Under the pieces are notes generated by a model. It was not told the origin of the DNA. It searched no databases and was given only the letters and a program-made list of their open reading frames with translations. Shown one piece after another: positions 35,247 to 44,641 of a stretch of DNA of 64,000 nucleotides. Positions within the stretch are counted from its first letter, which is position 1. Each line of letters opens with the position of its first letter. Made by a program: the position numbers and the translations under genes. This stretch comes from an uncultured Pseudomonadales bacterium (GTDB taxonomy: Bacteria > Pseudomonadota > Gammaproteobacteria > Pseudomonadales > Pseudohongiellaceae): assembly GCA_938091935.1 (NCBI GenBank), contig CALKNV010000010.1, forward strand, positions 1 through 64,000, in the 5' to 3' direction.

Positions 35247-37715
35247 CTAATTGCCGGTATGGGTCTCAACGCCTAGCGGCTTGAAAGTTATGAGTAACTG
35301 CGGCAGCAGGGTCAATGACCCTGTGAGCGCGACTAGCATCGCCAGACTGGTCAGCAGACCAAACACAATCGTGGGAATAAAGTTGGATAAGGCCAGAATA
35401 GAGAAACCTGCCACGATCGTCATCGATGTGAAATACATGGCGCGCCCAATGCTGTTGTGACAGAAAAACATAGTCTGTCGATAGTTGCCGAAGCGCGGAA
35501 ACTCGCGCTTGAAACGGTGCATGTAATGAATCGTATTATCTACGCCAATGCCCACAGAAATTGCCGCGATTGTGATCGTCATAATATCCAATGGAATATT
35601 TAGCCAGCCCATGATGCCAAGCACGAATGCAGCGGCAATGGCGTTGGGAATAATACACAGGACCGCGATAGAGAATGAGCGAAACAGCGTAAGAAACATC
35701 AGCATGATTGCCAGCATGACAACACCGAGAGTCAAAATTTGCGACTGGAACAAACTCTGCAGCACATTGTTGTACATAACCAGAATGCCGGTTATCCGCA
35801 CATCCTCCTCTGCAAAACCGAACTCTTGTTCAACGCCGCGCTCAATTCGTTGCAACAGTTCGTTGCGATTTAGATCAGGTGCCGACTCAATCACGCGCAC
35901 GTTAAAGCGGGTTTGATTGTCTGCCACTGAGATAAAGGGGTTGAGTACTGTGTCCTTCAAGGCTTCCGGTATGCGGTTGTATAGAATCGCCCACAGAAAA
36001 CCATCAACCTCCTGGTTCCCGTTCAGCGCCTCAGCAAGTTGCACGATGGCACCGAAAGACAAGACCTTGCCAGTCTGTGGATCAGCGTCAAGATACTCAT
36101 GAATGGCCTGTATCTGCTCCATCTTGGGTGCAGTGAACCAGTAGGCGTCGCTGTTGGCATCGCTGTCGCCAAAACCGTCATCAAAGCCGTCATCGAAACC
36201 ATCGCTGGCCTCGGGCAGGTTGACGACCACATCGAAAGACAGGGTGCCGCCGAGTTTTTCGTCGAACAGGCTCATGCCCTGGTAGATTTCAGTGCTCTCG
36301 CGAAAATAATCGATGAAGCTGTTCTCTACCCGCAGCTTGCTCAGGCCAATCAAGCTGAATAACAAAATCAGCCCATACAGCACGAGCACATTGGCCTTTA
36401 ACTTATCTGTTGCGCGCGCCAGAAAATCAGTCAGGTTAAGTCGCAGATTGGTGCTAATCTGACTCTCATCCTTCTTTAGCAAACTCATGATGGATGGGAA
36501 AAGTGTGAAAGCAACAACCAGCGCGGTCACCACCCCCATCATCATCATCCAGCCAAAAGTTATGATAGGCAGGATGCCGCTCACAATCAGTGAACCAAAC
36601 GCAACTGCCGTGGTTAAGGCGGTATACAGGCAAGGCCGGAACATGGACAGTACAGCGTGACGCAGTAACTTGTCGTGATCACTATAGTGCCGGGTCGCCC
36701 TCAATTCTCTATAGCGCACAGTCAGGTGTACAGTCAGGGATATGGTGATAATCAAAAGCAGGGAGATGAAATTGGATGACACCACGGTCACACGCCAATC
36801 CATCAATCCCAGTACGCCCACCATAATGGTGCCAGCTACTGCACAACAGATCAGCGGCATTGCAACCCAACGTACTTTTCTGAATATCAGGCCGAGTGCG
36901 AAAACAATGAGCAGGACAACGGCACTGCTAAAGGTACTAAGGTCGCCCTGCACAAAAGTCACAAGGTCATCGGCGATCATGGGCGCGCCACCTAAATAGA
37001 TCTCTGCGCCATCTCGATACCCGTCGAGGACTGCCCTGATCTCGCCGATCATTTCATGTTGTCGGTCGGCAGCCTGCACGCTGTAAACCGCGTATTCCTC
37101 TTCAACCTCGATTAACTCCGCCTGCTGCTCTGGCGTAATCTCAGCGTCCCGCGCCAGCCTGCGAAGCTCAGTGCGGCGGTTGATCAAGCCGCGTGCCGTC
37201 TCGTCCACTGCGAAGCCAACCTGTATGCCGGCGGTTTGTCCATCCGGACTCAACAGAGCATTACGAAATATCGGGCTGGATATGATCTCTTCCCGTGCCG
37301 CTGCCAGGTCTGTTTCTGGATCCAGCAGTGTCAGATAGTCTTCAGAGATTCCGGTTAATGGCGTGTCCCCGAATATCGGCACATTGAGAATGCTGTCGAC
37401 GGATTCAACCCGCTCGATGCTGAGCAGGTCCTCGCGCAATCGCGTCAGTATCTCCAACTCGGCCGGATCGAACAGATCGCCGTCAGGCGTATAAGCAACG
37501 GTAACTGAATCGCTGGTGCCATAGCGATTATTGATTTCCCGGGAAAACTCCAGATCCGGATCATTTTCCAACAGCAAGGAATCCGCGGAGGCGTCCAGTC
37601 GAAAATACTGGGCATGCCAGGCAAAAAAGGCCACCACCACCAGCAAGGCTGCAATGACGAGTCGGGGTCTGGCGAATACCACGTCGCTATAAAGCTTGGC
37701 GATCGAAGAGGACAT
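35247..37715 (-). CDS. RND/MMPL-superfamily exporter
   Basis: An 822-residue inner-membrane protein with two repeats of a membrane segment, a large periplasmic loop and five further membrane segments (about 15-35, 260-410, 440-460, 645-815), the layout of hydrophobe-type RND permeases. The conserved SVGIGVDNTIHYMHRFKRE near residue 725 is the second-repeat signature; these carriers use the proton gradient to move lipids, sterols or hopanoids. The second loop contains an acidic tandem FDDG repeat (DGFDDGFDDGFGDSD, about residue 505). No membrane-fusion gene is adjacent. Confidence 0.88.
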   Translation of the reverse strand: MSSSIAKLYSDVVFARPRLVIAALLVVVAFFAWHAQYFRLDASADSLLLENDPDLEFSREINNRYGTSDSVTVAYTPDGDLFDPAELEILTRLREDLLSIERVESVDSILNVPIFGDTPLTGISEDYLTLLDPETDLAAAREEIISSPIFRNALLSPDGQTAGIQVGFAVDETARGLINRRTELRRLARDAEITPEQQAELIEVEEEYAVYSVQAADRQHEMIGEIRAVLDGYRDGAEIYLGGAPMIADDLVTFVQGDLSTFSSAVVLLIVFALGLIFRKVRWVAMPLICCAVAGTIMVGVLGLMDWRVTVVSSNFISLLLIITISLTVHLTVRYRELRATRHYSDHDKLLRHAVLSMFRPCLYTALTTAVAFGSLIVSGILPIITFGWMMMMGVVTALVVAFTLFPSIMSLLKKDESQISTNLRLNLTDFLARATDKLKANVLVLYGLILLFSLIGLSKLRVENSFIDYFRESTEIYQGMSLFDEKLGGTLSFDVVVNLPEASDGFDDGFDDGFGDSDANSDAYWFTAPKMEQIQAIHEYLDADPQTGKVLSFGAIVQLAEALNGNQEVDGFLWAILYNRIPEALKDTVLNPFISVADNQTRFNVRVIESAPDLNRNELLQRIERGVEQEFGFAEEDVRITGILVMYNNVLQSLFQSQILTLGVVMLAIMLMFLTLFRSFSIAVLCIIPNAIAAAFVLGIMGWLNIPLDIMTITIAAISVGIGVDNTIHYMHRFKREFPRFGNYRQTMFFCHNSIGRAMYFTSMTIVAGFSILALSNFIPTIVFGLLTSLAMLVALTGSLTLLPQLLITFKPLGVETHTGN

Positions 37716-38160
37716 TTTTACGGTGCACTACTCAAATTGGGCTGTGACTATACGCGTTTTCACAGCAGTTATCGATGAACTATGATGAACTTTAACGACG
37801 AGAAACAGGATCGCGATGAGTGTCAGGAGCTGGCCCGATTACCCTGCCAAATGAGCTTATCTCGATTGCCCCTCAGGCTCAAATTTCGACCAGCGATCTA
37901 TGGGACGATGCACAATACTTGCCGAATCAGTTACTGAATTCTGGAATACACCAGCGATTCATTTAACTCATTGTTTTATATACACAAAGTGTCAGCCAGA
38001 GTTGGCCAACAACTGACCTCGCAGCTCTGCAACAAGCTGTAATTTTGCGATGAGCTGAACTGGGCGCATCTGGCTATTATTGCTACCATGATCGGTATCT
38101 GCTTGAGGCTGTTCAGGCCCCTGTGTGGGACCTGAACCAGGTACGCACGGGGCTGGTCGC

Positions 38161-38220
38161 AGCCTCGAAGGCAAAATCAATAATCTACGCCGCCAATTTT
38201 GGCGATCTAAAGTCGAAAAC
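38161..38220 (+). pseudogene. Possible IS66-type transposase fragment
   Basis: In the 616-base gap between the exporter and the redoxin gene, one plus-strand frame reads SLEGKINNLRRQFWRSKVEN, which recalls the leucine-zipper plus FGRxSEK segment near the N-terminus of IS66 TnpC. The match is short, several positions differ, and no terminal repeats are seen. An 84-codon minus-strand frame over the same place shows no protein-like pattern. The rest of 37716-38331 has no clear gene. Confidence 0.22.
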
Positions 38221-38331
38221 AAGACCGTATGTATGATCAAGGTCAAGGTATAGATGAGAGAACAAAAGCAAGATAAGAGCAGTTAAGGCAAGAAAGGACA
38301 GAAGAGGCAGACAGGTGTCCAGGAGTTAATT

Positions 38332-38928
38332 ATGAAGTTACTAAGCAAATTTATCCTCACAATCGTTGCTATGGCGTTCTCCGCAACAACGCTGGCAGAC
38401 GAGTGGCTGCGCACGATTCCAGAGTTTGAGTTGACCGACCAGCACGGCGAGACCCACACCCTCGCAACCTATGAGCAGTATGACTACGTGGTGTTCTATG
38501 TACAGGGCGTTGGCTGCCCAATCGCCCGCATTGCGCTGCCGAACTACCGAGCAGTAAGGGACGAGTTTGCTGACAAGAACATCGGATTCACCATGTTCAA
38601 CTCAAATATTCAGGACAACCTGCCCCGCATTGCGAAAGAAGCAAATGAGTTTGGCATCGACTTCCCCATCATGAAAGATGAGGGCCAGCGACTCGCCAAG
38701 GCACTGGGCGTAGAGCGAACCGCCGAGGTTTTCGTGGTCAATCCGCGCACTCAGGAGGTGCTGTTCCGGGGCCCGATCAACGACCAGTTGGGTTACGAGA
38801 CGCAGCGCAATGAGGCAAGTCAGCACTACCTTAAGGATGCTCTGAATACAGTCATGACAGGTGATGTCGTCAACATGGACGACATTCCCGATTCCAAGGG
38901 CTGTCTGGTCGCAATCTTCGATACCTGA
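38332..38928 (+). CDS. Exported redoxin-domain protein
   Basis: A 198-residue periplasmic protein with signal FILTIVAMAFSATTLA and a thioredoxin-fold redoxin domain. The active-site region is VQGVGCPIARIALPNYR with one peroxidatic-type Cys and no resolving CxxC partner. A last Cys lies in DSKGCLVAIFD. The domain is clearly related to the N-terminal domain of the fused protein at 55589-57295, which has lost the Cys. A thiol-peroxidase or electron-transfer role is plausible, not shown. A strong terminator follows. Confidence 0.88.
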   Translation: MKLLSKFILTIVAMAFSATTLADEWLRTIPEFELTDQHGETHTLATYEQYDYVVFYVQGVGCPIARIALPNYRAVRDEFADKNIGFTMFNSNIQDNLPRIAKEANEFGIDFPIMKDEGQRLAKALGVERTAEVFVVNPRTQEVLFRGPINDQLGYETQRNEASQHYLKDALNTVMTGDVVNMDDIPDSKGCLVAIFDT

Positions 38929-38962
38929 TTAAAATCTAGAGTCAGGGAAATCTGAAAATTTT

Positions 38963-38990
38963 AAAAGGGAGGCATGGCCTCCCTTTTTTT
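38963..38990 (+). terminator. Intrinsic terminator after redoxin gene
   Basis: Stem GGGAGGC/GCCTCCC extended by AAAA/TTTT (38963-38973 with 38977-38987), loop ATG, and a run of seven T at 38984-38990. Confidence 0.92.
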
Positions 38991-39174
38991 GTGGGATGTA
39001 ATATAGACCACTCGCTGTTAAGTGACTTAGACTAAAGTTACGTCACTAGAGTAAGATTAATTCCACAGCGAACAGTTAACCCAGGTCCAAATACTTTGGG
39101 TTGTGGTAGTGCAGCGCAGGCTGATCGCGTGCTAGTTTCGCAGGTCAAACAAAGTTAGCTTAGGTCCTATTGCA

Positions 39175-39783
39175 TTGGTTTCAAGTCAAGATGACATACC
39201 CGTCTACTTAGTGGACGACGACTCCGATTTGCTGAATGCACTTTCCCTCTATCTATCGCAGGTTGGCTTTAACCCGGTATTGTTCAGCTCCAGCCAGGAG
39301 TTCCTGTCTTTTGATAAACTCTCGGAGAGTGGCTGCGTATTGCTGGATAACAATCTGCCAGATATGTCGGGACTGGACGTTCAGAAAAAACTCAGCGCGC
39401 GCGGCGAGAAACTGCCCATAGTCTTCATGAGCGGCGACAGCCGCTTCAAAGATGTGGTCACCGCCATCCAAGGTGGGGCGGTGGGGTTTTTGGAAAAACC
39501 TTTTTCACTGCCAGAACTGAAAACTGCTATTGACGAGGCGTTGGAGCAGGCCAGGCAACAAGCCGAAACACTCGCCGCGCTCAGCGAACCTGATATCTCA
39601 TCGCTGACACGGCGTGAGAAAGAAGTCTACAAACTTGCGATCAAGGGCTATTCAATCAAGAAAATCGCAGACGATCTGGACATTTCAACCAGTACGGTCG
39701 AATTCCATCGCAGCAATATCCTGCGCAAGGCCGATGTCACCAGCATCGCGGAGCTGATTGCCCGCGCGCTAGAATCACGTTAA
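39175..39783 (+). CDS. FixJ/NarL-type response regulator, orphan
   Basis: A 202-residue two-component regulator. The receiver domain (about 9-125) has the acidic pair in VDDDSD, the phosphoacceptor D58 in LLDNNLPDMSG, S86 and K108 in FLEKPF. The LuxR-type helix-turn-helix follows (about 140-195) with LTRREKEVYKLAIKGYS and STSTVEFHRSNIL. No histidine kinase is next to it. The start is TTG with AGG ten bases upstream; the family N-terminus leaves no other choice. The long leader 38991-39174 may hold regulation. Confidence 0.92.
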   Translation: MVSSQDDIPVYLVDDDSDLLNALSLYLSQVGFNPVLFSSSQEFLSFDKLSESGCVLLDNNLPDMSGLDVQKKLSARGEKLPIVFMSGDSRFKDVVTAIQGGAVGFLEKPFSLPELKTAIDEALEQARQQAETLAALSEPDISSLTRREKEVYKLAIKGYSIKKIADDLDISTSTVEFHRSNILRKADVTSIAELIARALESR

Positions 39784-39814
39784 CCAAGAATTCGAAACAA
39801 GCTGTCTGACCCGC

Positions 39815-40585
39815 CTATTCTACGAAGGCCCGTTCTATCACGTACTGCGCCTTGATACCTTGCCGGGATTCCTCAAAATTCCAGCCGTCCAGAATAGTGC
39901 AACAATCCTTGAGCATGCTTGGACTGCCGCAGATCATGAAACGGTCATGCTCAGCGTCTGCAGCCGGCAGGCCCAAGTCAGAAAACAATCGACCACTTGT
40001 CATCAAGTCTGTAAGCCGACCCTGATTTTTGTAGGGTTCCCGCGTGACTGTCGGATAGTAAGATAGTTTCTCGCGAATGGTTTCCCCGAAGAATTCATTG
40101 CCAGGCAACTGCCTGAGGATGAAGTCCTGGTAGGCAAGCTCGCTTTCATAGCGCACGCCATGGGTCAGGATGACGCGGTCAAAGCGCTCATAGACTTCCG
40201 GATCCTGGACGATGCTGATGAATGGCGCTAACCCGGTGCCAGTGCTGATCAAGAAAAGATTGCGACCAGGCAACAAATGATCCACCACCAGAGTGCCGGT
40301 AGGCTTGCTGCTCACCAATAGTTGGTCTCCAACCCGGATGTTCTGGAGACGGGAGGTAAGGGGGCCGTTTGGCACCTTAATGCTGAAGAACTCTAGCTCC
40401 TCATCGTAGTTGGGACTGGCGATGCTGTAGGCACGCATCAGGGGTTTGCCTTCAACCTCCATCCCCAACATCACGAAATGTCCATTTTCAAACCGCAGCG
40501 AACGATCTCGGGTGGTTTTGAAGCTGAACAGCGAGTCATTCCAATGATGAACCTCAGTAACATGTTGAGTAGATAAGGCCGCCAC
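39815..40585 (-). CDS. fpr: Ferredoxin-NADP+ reductase
   Basis: Fpr is a flavoenzyme that moves electrons between NADPH and ferredoxin or flavodoxin and protects against oxidative stress. The FAD motif MRAYSIASPN (RxYSxxS) and the NADP motif STGTGLAPF are intact, and the C-terminus ends in QYVIERAFVE, as in subclass I bacterial enzymes. 256 residues. It starts with GTG behind a strong GGAGGAG. The gene is divergent from a LysR gene, as fpr and finR are in Pseudomonas. Confidence 0.95.
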   Translation of the reverse strand: MAALSTQHVTEVHHWNDSLFSFKTTRDRSLRFENGHFVMLGMEVEGKPLMRAYSIASPNYDEELEFFSIKVPNGPLTSRLQNIRVGDQLLVSSKPTGTLVVDHLLPGRNLFLISTGTGLAPFISIVQDPEVYERFDRVILTHGVRYESELAYQDFILRQLPGNEFFGETIREKLSYYPTVTREPYKNQGRLTDLMTSGRLFSDLGLPAADAEHDRFMICGSPSMLKDCCTILDGWNFEESRQGIKAQYVIERAFVE

Positions 40586-40675
40586 AGCAAACTCCTCCTG
40601 AATTTTGGCGGGCGCAAGTTTAACGGTGAGGCATATATCTGTAAAATTGATTATATTAATATATTCTATCTATTT

Positions 40676-40692
40676 ATTAGATATGGGCTAAT
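40676..40692. promoter_or_regulatory. LysR-type box between fpr and finR
   Basis: The inverted repeat ATTAG-N7-CTAAT (40676-40680 and 40688-40692) contains a T-N11-A pattern, the LysR consensus. It lies 21 bases before the finR ATG in an AT-rich 127-base divergent promoter that also has the palindrome ATATTAATAT at 40653-40662. The position suits autoregulation and control of fpr. Confidence 0.5.
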
Positions 40693-40712
40693 TTTTATAT
40701 AGGCACAGTCCA

Positions 40713-41591
40713 ATGCACTTTTCGCTAAAACAGCTGGAAGTATTTCTGGCGGTCGCAAATCACGAGAATGTTAGCGTCGCCGCCAGAGAACTCGCAATGT
40801 CTCAATCTGCAGCCAGCACTGCCCTGAAAGAATTGGAACAACGCTTTGAACTGCAGTTGTTCGATCGGATCGGCAAGCGTCTACAGCTCAATGAAGCAGG
40901 TAGCGCCCTGCGCCGCCGCGCCGCGGCCCTGCTATCTCAGGCTTCAGAACTGGAAAACAGTCTGCTCACGCATACTGAGGTTGGCGAGCTAAAAGTCGGT
41001 GCTACCCTGACCATTGGCAACTATCTTGGAATCGGCATCCTGGCGGATTTCATGGCAGAGCATCCTGAAGCACAAGTGAAACTCACGGTAGAGAACACGG
41101 CAGCCATCACCCACAAGGTCCGCAACTTTGAACTGGACATTGGGCTCATCGAAGGCGATTTACAGGACCCGGAACTGGAAATGATCTATTGGCGCGATGA
41201 CGAACTCGCTCTATTTACTGCGCCGGATCACCCGCTGGCGGGTAAGAAATCCCTGAGCGAGGCAGAGCTGTTGGAGGCTGACTGGATTGTACGTGAGTCT
41301 GGGTCTGGCACCCGGCAAGCATTCGATCGCGCCATGACCGGCATCCTGCCTAATCTAAAGCTGAGGCTGGAGCTGCAGCATACCGAAGGCATCAAACGGG
41401 CTGTAGAAGCGGGTCTGGGCATTGGTTGTTTGTCCAGGCTCACACTGGAAGAAGCCTTCAAACGGAAAACACTGGTACCATTGGCGGCGCCGCAGCGACA
41501 CTGGCAGCGCAAATTCTATTTCGTACTGCACAAACAGAAATATCGCGGGAGCGGCGTGACCAGTTGGATGTCTCACTGCCGTAAGGTATAG
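40713..41591 (+). CDS. finR: LysR-family regulator, FinR-like
   Basis: A 292-residue LysR regulator. The N-terminal winged helix-turn-helix spans FSLKQLEVFLAVANHENVSV to FELQLFDRIGKRLQL; the effector domain follows with LKVGATLTIGNYLGIGILAD and EGIKRAVEAGLGIGCLS. The divergent place next to fpr is the basis for the finR name: in Pseudomonas FinR activates fpr under oxidative stress. Without a comparison I cannot exclude another LysR branch. Confidence 0.85.
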   Translation: MHFSLKQLEVFLAVANHENVSVAARELAMSQSAASTALKELEQRFELQLFDRIGKRLQLNEAGSALRRRAAALLSQASELENSLLTHTEVGELKVGATLTIGNYLGIGILADFMAEHPEAQVKLTVENTAAITHKVRNFELDIGLIEGDLQDPELEMIYWRDDELALFTAPDHPLAGKKSLSEAELLEADWIVRESGSGTRQAFDRAMTGILPNLKLRLELQHTEGIKRAVEAGLGIGCLSRLTLEEAFKRKTLVPLAAPQRHWQRKFYFVLHKQKYRGSGVTSWMSHCRKV

Positions 41592-41638
41592 CTCAAGCTA
41601 CCTATGAACGTAAAAGTGAACATCATCGTAGTAGTCAC

Positions 41639-43966
41639 ATGAAACTGGACTTATCTGCCCTTGCCAATCGCGTTGCGACTCTCTGTGTTGAGCGTCGCCT
41701 GGTTTTGTTCGTTGCCAGTAGCCTGATGATGGTCATGCTGGCAACCGGCATACTGTTGACCAGTTTCGATGGTACCTTCAACGCGCTGTTAACGGAAAGC
41801 GACCCCTACCTGGACGAGCTGGAACTCATGGACGACGAGTTTCCAATTCCCACGGAAGCGGCGTTCATCTTCGTGGCCCCGGAAGGCAATACCATATTCA
41901 ATACCGCAACCCTGCGGGCAATTGCAGACCTGCGGGAGAGCTATACGGCAGTCCCACTGGCCGACTACCTCTCCACCATCATCAACTGGGTCTCACCGGA
42001 AACCCAGAGGCGCCTGTTCGCCAAACCCATCGATGACTATTCCGAGGCCGAACTCAATGCGCTTGCCGCAGCAGCCACACAAGATCGCCTGCTAACCAAT
42101 AATCTGTTGGCCAAGGACGCCAGCCTGACTTTCGGCAACCTGTCCCTGAATGCCCGCGACGCGAATGTCGACCAACGCATGGAAATCGCCACTGCGATTC
42201 AGCAGCTCAGGGATGATATTCGGGCACGCCACCCCGATGTTGAGCTGTACGTTGGCTCTGACTTCATACTGGAGCAAAGCAGCCAGTCCGCCATGATCAA
42301 GGATCTCACCAGTCTGCTGCCCATCGTGATTATTATCTGCGTGCTGGTGATCTGCTATTGCTTCCGCTCCATTACTCTGGGTGCAAGCATCCTGATTCAT
42401 GTCTTGTTTACCGCGATCTGCACTGTAGGCACGGTGAACTACTCCGGATTTTCTTTTAATAGCATCTCGGTGATTGCGCCACTGGTGGTGATCATTATTG
42501 CTGTGGCCAATAGCGTCCACATTATCTCGATCTATAAACAGGCGCTCTCATCAGGCATGGATCACCTGCAGGCCATGCGTCATAGCCTAGCCTATAATTT
42601 CCAGCCGATATCGCTGGCAGCGGTAACCACGGCAATTGGATTTTCCTCTCTCAATATGACCTCATCTCCCGCGATTCAGGATTTCGGTCGCATCGTGGCT
42701 ATCGGTATCGTCTTTGCCTACAGCCTCACCTTTACTTTGCTACCTGCATTAATGGTTTGGTTCTCTCGGCTTGCCAGCAATGCCGAGACTGAGAGTTCTC
42801 ATTTTCTTCAGAGTGGACTCAACCGTGTCATCAGTTTTACGCATTCTCAGGACAAACCTATTTTTCTCGGTTGTACGGCACTTGCTGTAGTCACCGCGAT
42901 GTTGCTGCCACTGAATGAAACTGATTTTAATCGGCTGGACTTTATCGCCAACGATGATGAGATTCGTGAGTATTACGACAAGGTTGCTGAGAATATGAAT
43001 CGCGGCCCAGCCCTCACCTACGCGATAAAGACACCAGTGGAAAACGGCGTGGTGGATATTGAGTTCCTGCGCAAAGTGGAAACGTTCACGAACTGGATGA
43101 CTAATTTGCCGCGAGTCGAATCCGTTGGCAGTCTCAACGATGTGCTCAAAACCATTAACCAGTTCATCAACGACCAGGATCCGGAGTACTACTTCCTGCC
43201 CGATGAAGTGAGCGCGGTAGAAAATTTCCTTGAAGCCTTTGCGCTGGTAAATAGCAAAGAATTTCCCATGAGCGGCTTCATTAACGATGACTTTTCCGCC
43301 ATCACGGTTTTCGTCAACGCTACACAAATCTCCAATCAGGAATTGCTCGACCTGGACCTCGAAATCACACAGCGATTCTCAAGGGAATTCAGCGACGCCA
43401 CCCTGATACATGGCAGTGGCTTGCTCCTGTTCTCCAGAATGGATGAGCTGGTCACCACAGAATTGCTGCAGGGCTACTCCGTTAGTCTGCTGCTGATCAC
43501 ACTGACCCTGATCTTCGGCCTTGGCAGTCTCTATTTTGGCATTCTCAGCGTGCTGCCCAATCTGTTGCCTGCCACCATTGTGTTCGGTTTCTGGGCGTTG
43601 TTTGTGGGTCAACTGGACCCTTTCGTGATGATGCTGTTTAGCATAAGCATAGGTTTGGTTGTGGACGATACCGTACACATTCTGAGTCACTATCTGGAGG
43701 GTCGTCGCACTGGCGCAAGCCAGGCAGAAGCCGTTGCTCATTCGATAAGAGTGGCAGGCCCCGCGCTTACAGTCACCACGCTAGTCCTCGCGCTGGGTAC
43801 AACAATTCTAATATTTGCCAACACCATCTATTTTCAGCAGTCAGCCAAACTGCTAGTCCCTATTGTTGTATTGGCTCTTGTGCTGGATCTGCTTTATCTA
43901 CCAACAATCCTAAAGCGGTTTGATAATCGCTTCCCCGCCAAACCAGTGTCGCAGCCTGAAACGTAA
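41639..43966 (+). CDS. MMPL/RND-superfamily lipid exporter
   Basis: A 775-residue inner-membrane protein with the same two-repeat RND layout as the gene at 35247 but clearly diverged from it: a first membrane segment (about 22-45), periplasmic loop, five segments around 225-370, then the same again. MMLFSISIGLVVDDTVHILSHYLEGR near residue 680 is the second-repeat signature; the first repeat has LVVIIIAVANSVHIISIYKQ. A thioesterase and an acyl-CoA ligase follow on the same strand, which points to export of an acyl lipid, though the cargo is not known. Confidence 0.9.
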   Translation: MKLDLSALANRVATLCVERRLVLFVASSLMMVMLATGILLTSFDGTFNALLTESDPYLDELELMDDEFPIPTEAAFIFVAPEGNTIFNTATLRAIADLRESYTAVPLADYLSTIINWVSPETQRRLFAKPIDDYSEAELNALAAAATQDRLLTNNLLAKDASLTFGNLSLNARDANVDQRMEIATAIQQLRDDIRARHPDVELYVGSDFILEQSSQSAMIKDLTSLLPIVIIICVLVICYCFRSITLGASILIHVLFTAICTVGTVNYSGFSFNSISVIAPLVVIIIAVANSVHIISIYKQALSSGMDHLQAMRHSLAYNFQPISLAAVTTAIGFSSLNMTSSPAIQDFGRIVAIGIVFAYSLTFTLLPALMVWFSRLASNAETESSHFLQSGLNRVISFTHSQDKPIFLGCTALAVVTAMLLPLNETDFNRLDFIANDDEIREYYDKVAENMNRGPALTYAIKTPVENGVVDIEFLRKVETFTNWMTNLPRVESVGSLNDVLKTINQFINDQDPEYYFLPDEVSAVENFLEAFALVNSKEFPMSGFINDDFSAITVFVNATQISNQELLDLDLEITQRFSREFSDATLIHGSGLLLFSRMDELVTTELLQGYSVSLLLITLTLIFGLGSLYFGILSVLPNLLPATIVFGFWALFVGQLDPFVMMLFSISIGLVVDDTVHILSHYLEGRRTGASQAEAVAHSIRVAGPALTVTTLVLALGTTILIFANTIYFQQSAKLLVPIVVLALVLDLLYLPTILKRFDNRFPAKPVSQPET

Positions 43967-43995
43967 ACAAACAGAAAAGAGAGCTGTATTTTATT

Positions 43996-44403
43996 ATGGT
44001 CAGCAAAGAAGAAATGATCGCCTGGTTCAAAAGCGAATTCCCACTGGCCCGCTATGAAATAGAAGATTTCACAGTGGACAGCATTATCGTGCGGCATCGG
44101 GTAGAAGAGCGCGACTTGCGTCCCGGCGGCACAGTGTCGGGACCAACCATGATGGCCCTTGCGGATACGGCGATCTATATTGCCTTGTTAAGACAGATTG
44201 GCTTTGTCGCACTGGCCGTCACCACCAGCCTCAATTTCAACTTCCTGCGCAAACCCGTGGCAAATGCGGATATCCTGGCGGAATGTAAGTTGCTGAAGCT
44301 TGGAAAGTCTCTGGCGGTAGGAGAAGTATCTATCTACTCCGAGGGAGACGAGGCACCGGTAGCACACGCCGTGGGGACGTACTCGATTCCCCCGCAACGC
44401 TAG
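43996..44403 (+). CDS. PaaI-family hotdog thioesterase
   Basis: A 135-residue hotdog protein. DLRPGGTVSGPTMMALADTAIYIALL is the PaaI motif with the active-site helix, and VTTSLNFNFLRKP the following strand. Such enzymes hydrolyse acyl-CoA thioesters. It lies 29 bases after the MMPL gene and upstream of the acyl-CoA ligase. No strong ribosome site is seen before the ATG. Confidence 0.9.
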   Translation: MVSKEEMIAWFKSEFPLARYEIEDFTVDSIIVRHRVEERDLRPGGTVSGPTMMALADTAIYIALLRQIGFVALAVTTSLNFNFLRKPVANADILAECKLLKLGKSLAVGEVSIYSEGDEAPVAHAVGTYSIPPQR

Positions 44404-44641
44404 ATTGCGTCAGTACTAAAGTAGACCTACCAAACGCCCTCAACTAACTCTTGTACTTTAGCCGCTGTGATTTAATATCAGAGCCTACTGACCTCACACC
44501 GAGACAAAGCCACGGCCTGACAGTAGAGTTTCGATGCTAGGGCAAGTGCAGTGCCGCCAACTCAAGATCTAGTTAATTCAGGCCTCACACTGGCGCCAGC
44601 TTACCTTTAACAACAATTGAAAAGAATCCGGGGACAACGAA

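Noticed and set aside
37992-38246. 84-codon minus-strand frame in the gap before the redoxin gene
   Set aside because: No ribosome site, no recognisable motif, and odd composition; the only protein-like signal at this place is a short plus-strand stretch.
44416-44461. Inverted repeat CTAAAGTA/TACTTTAG as an operator
   Set aside because: The 30-base spacing and lack of a matching regulator make it weak; mentioned only in the ligase entry.
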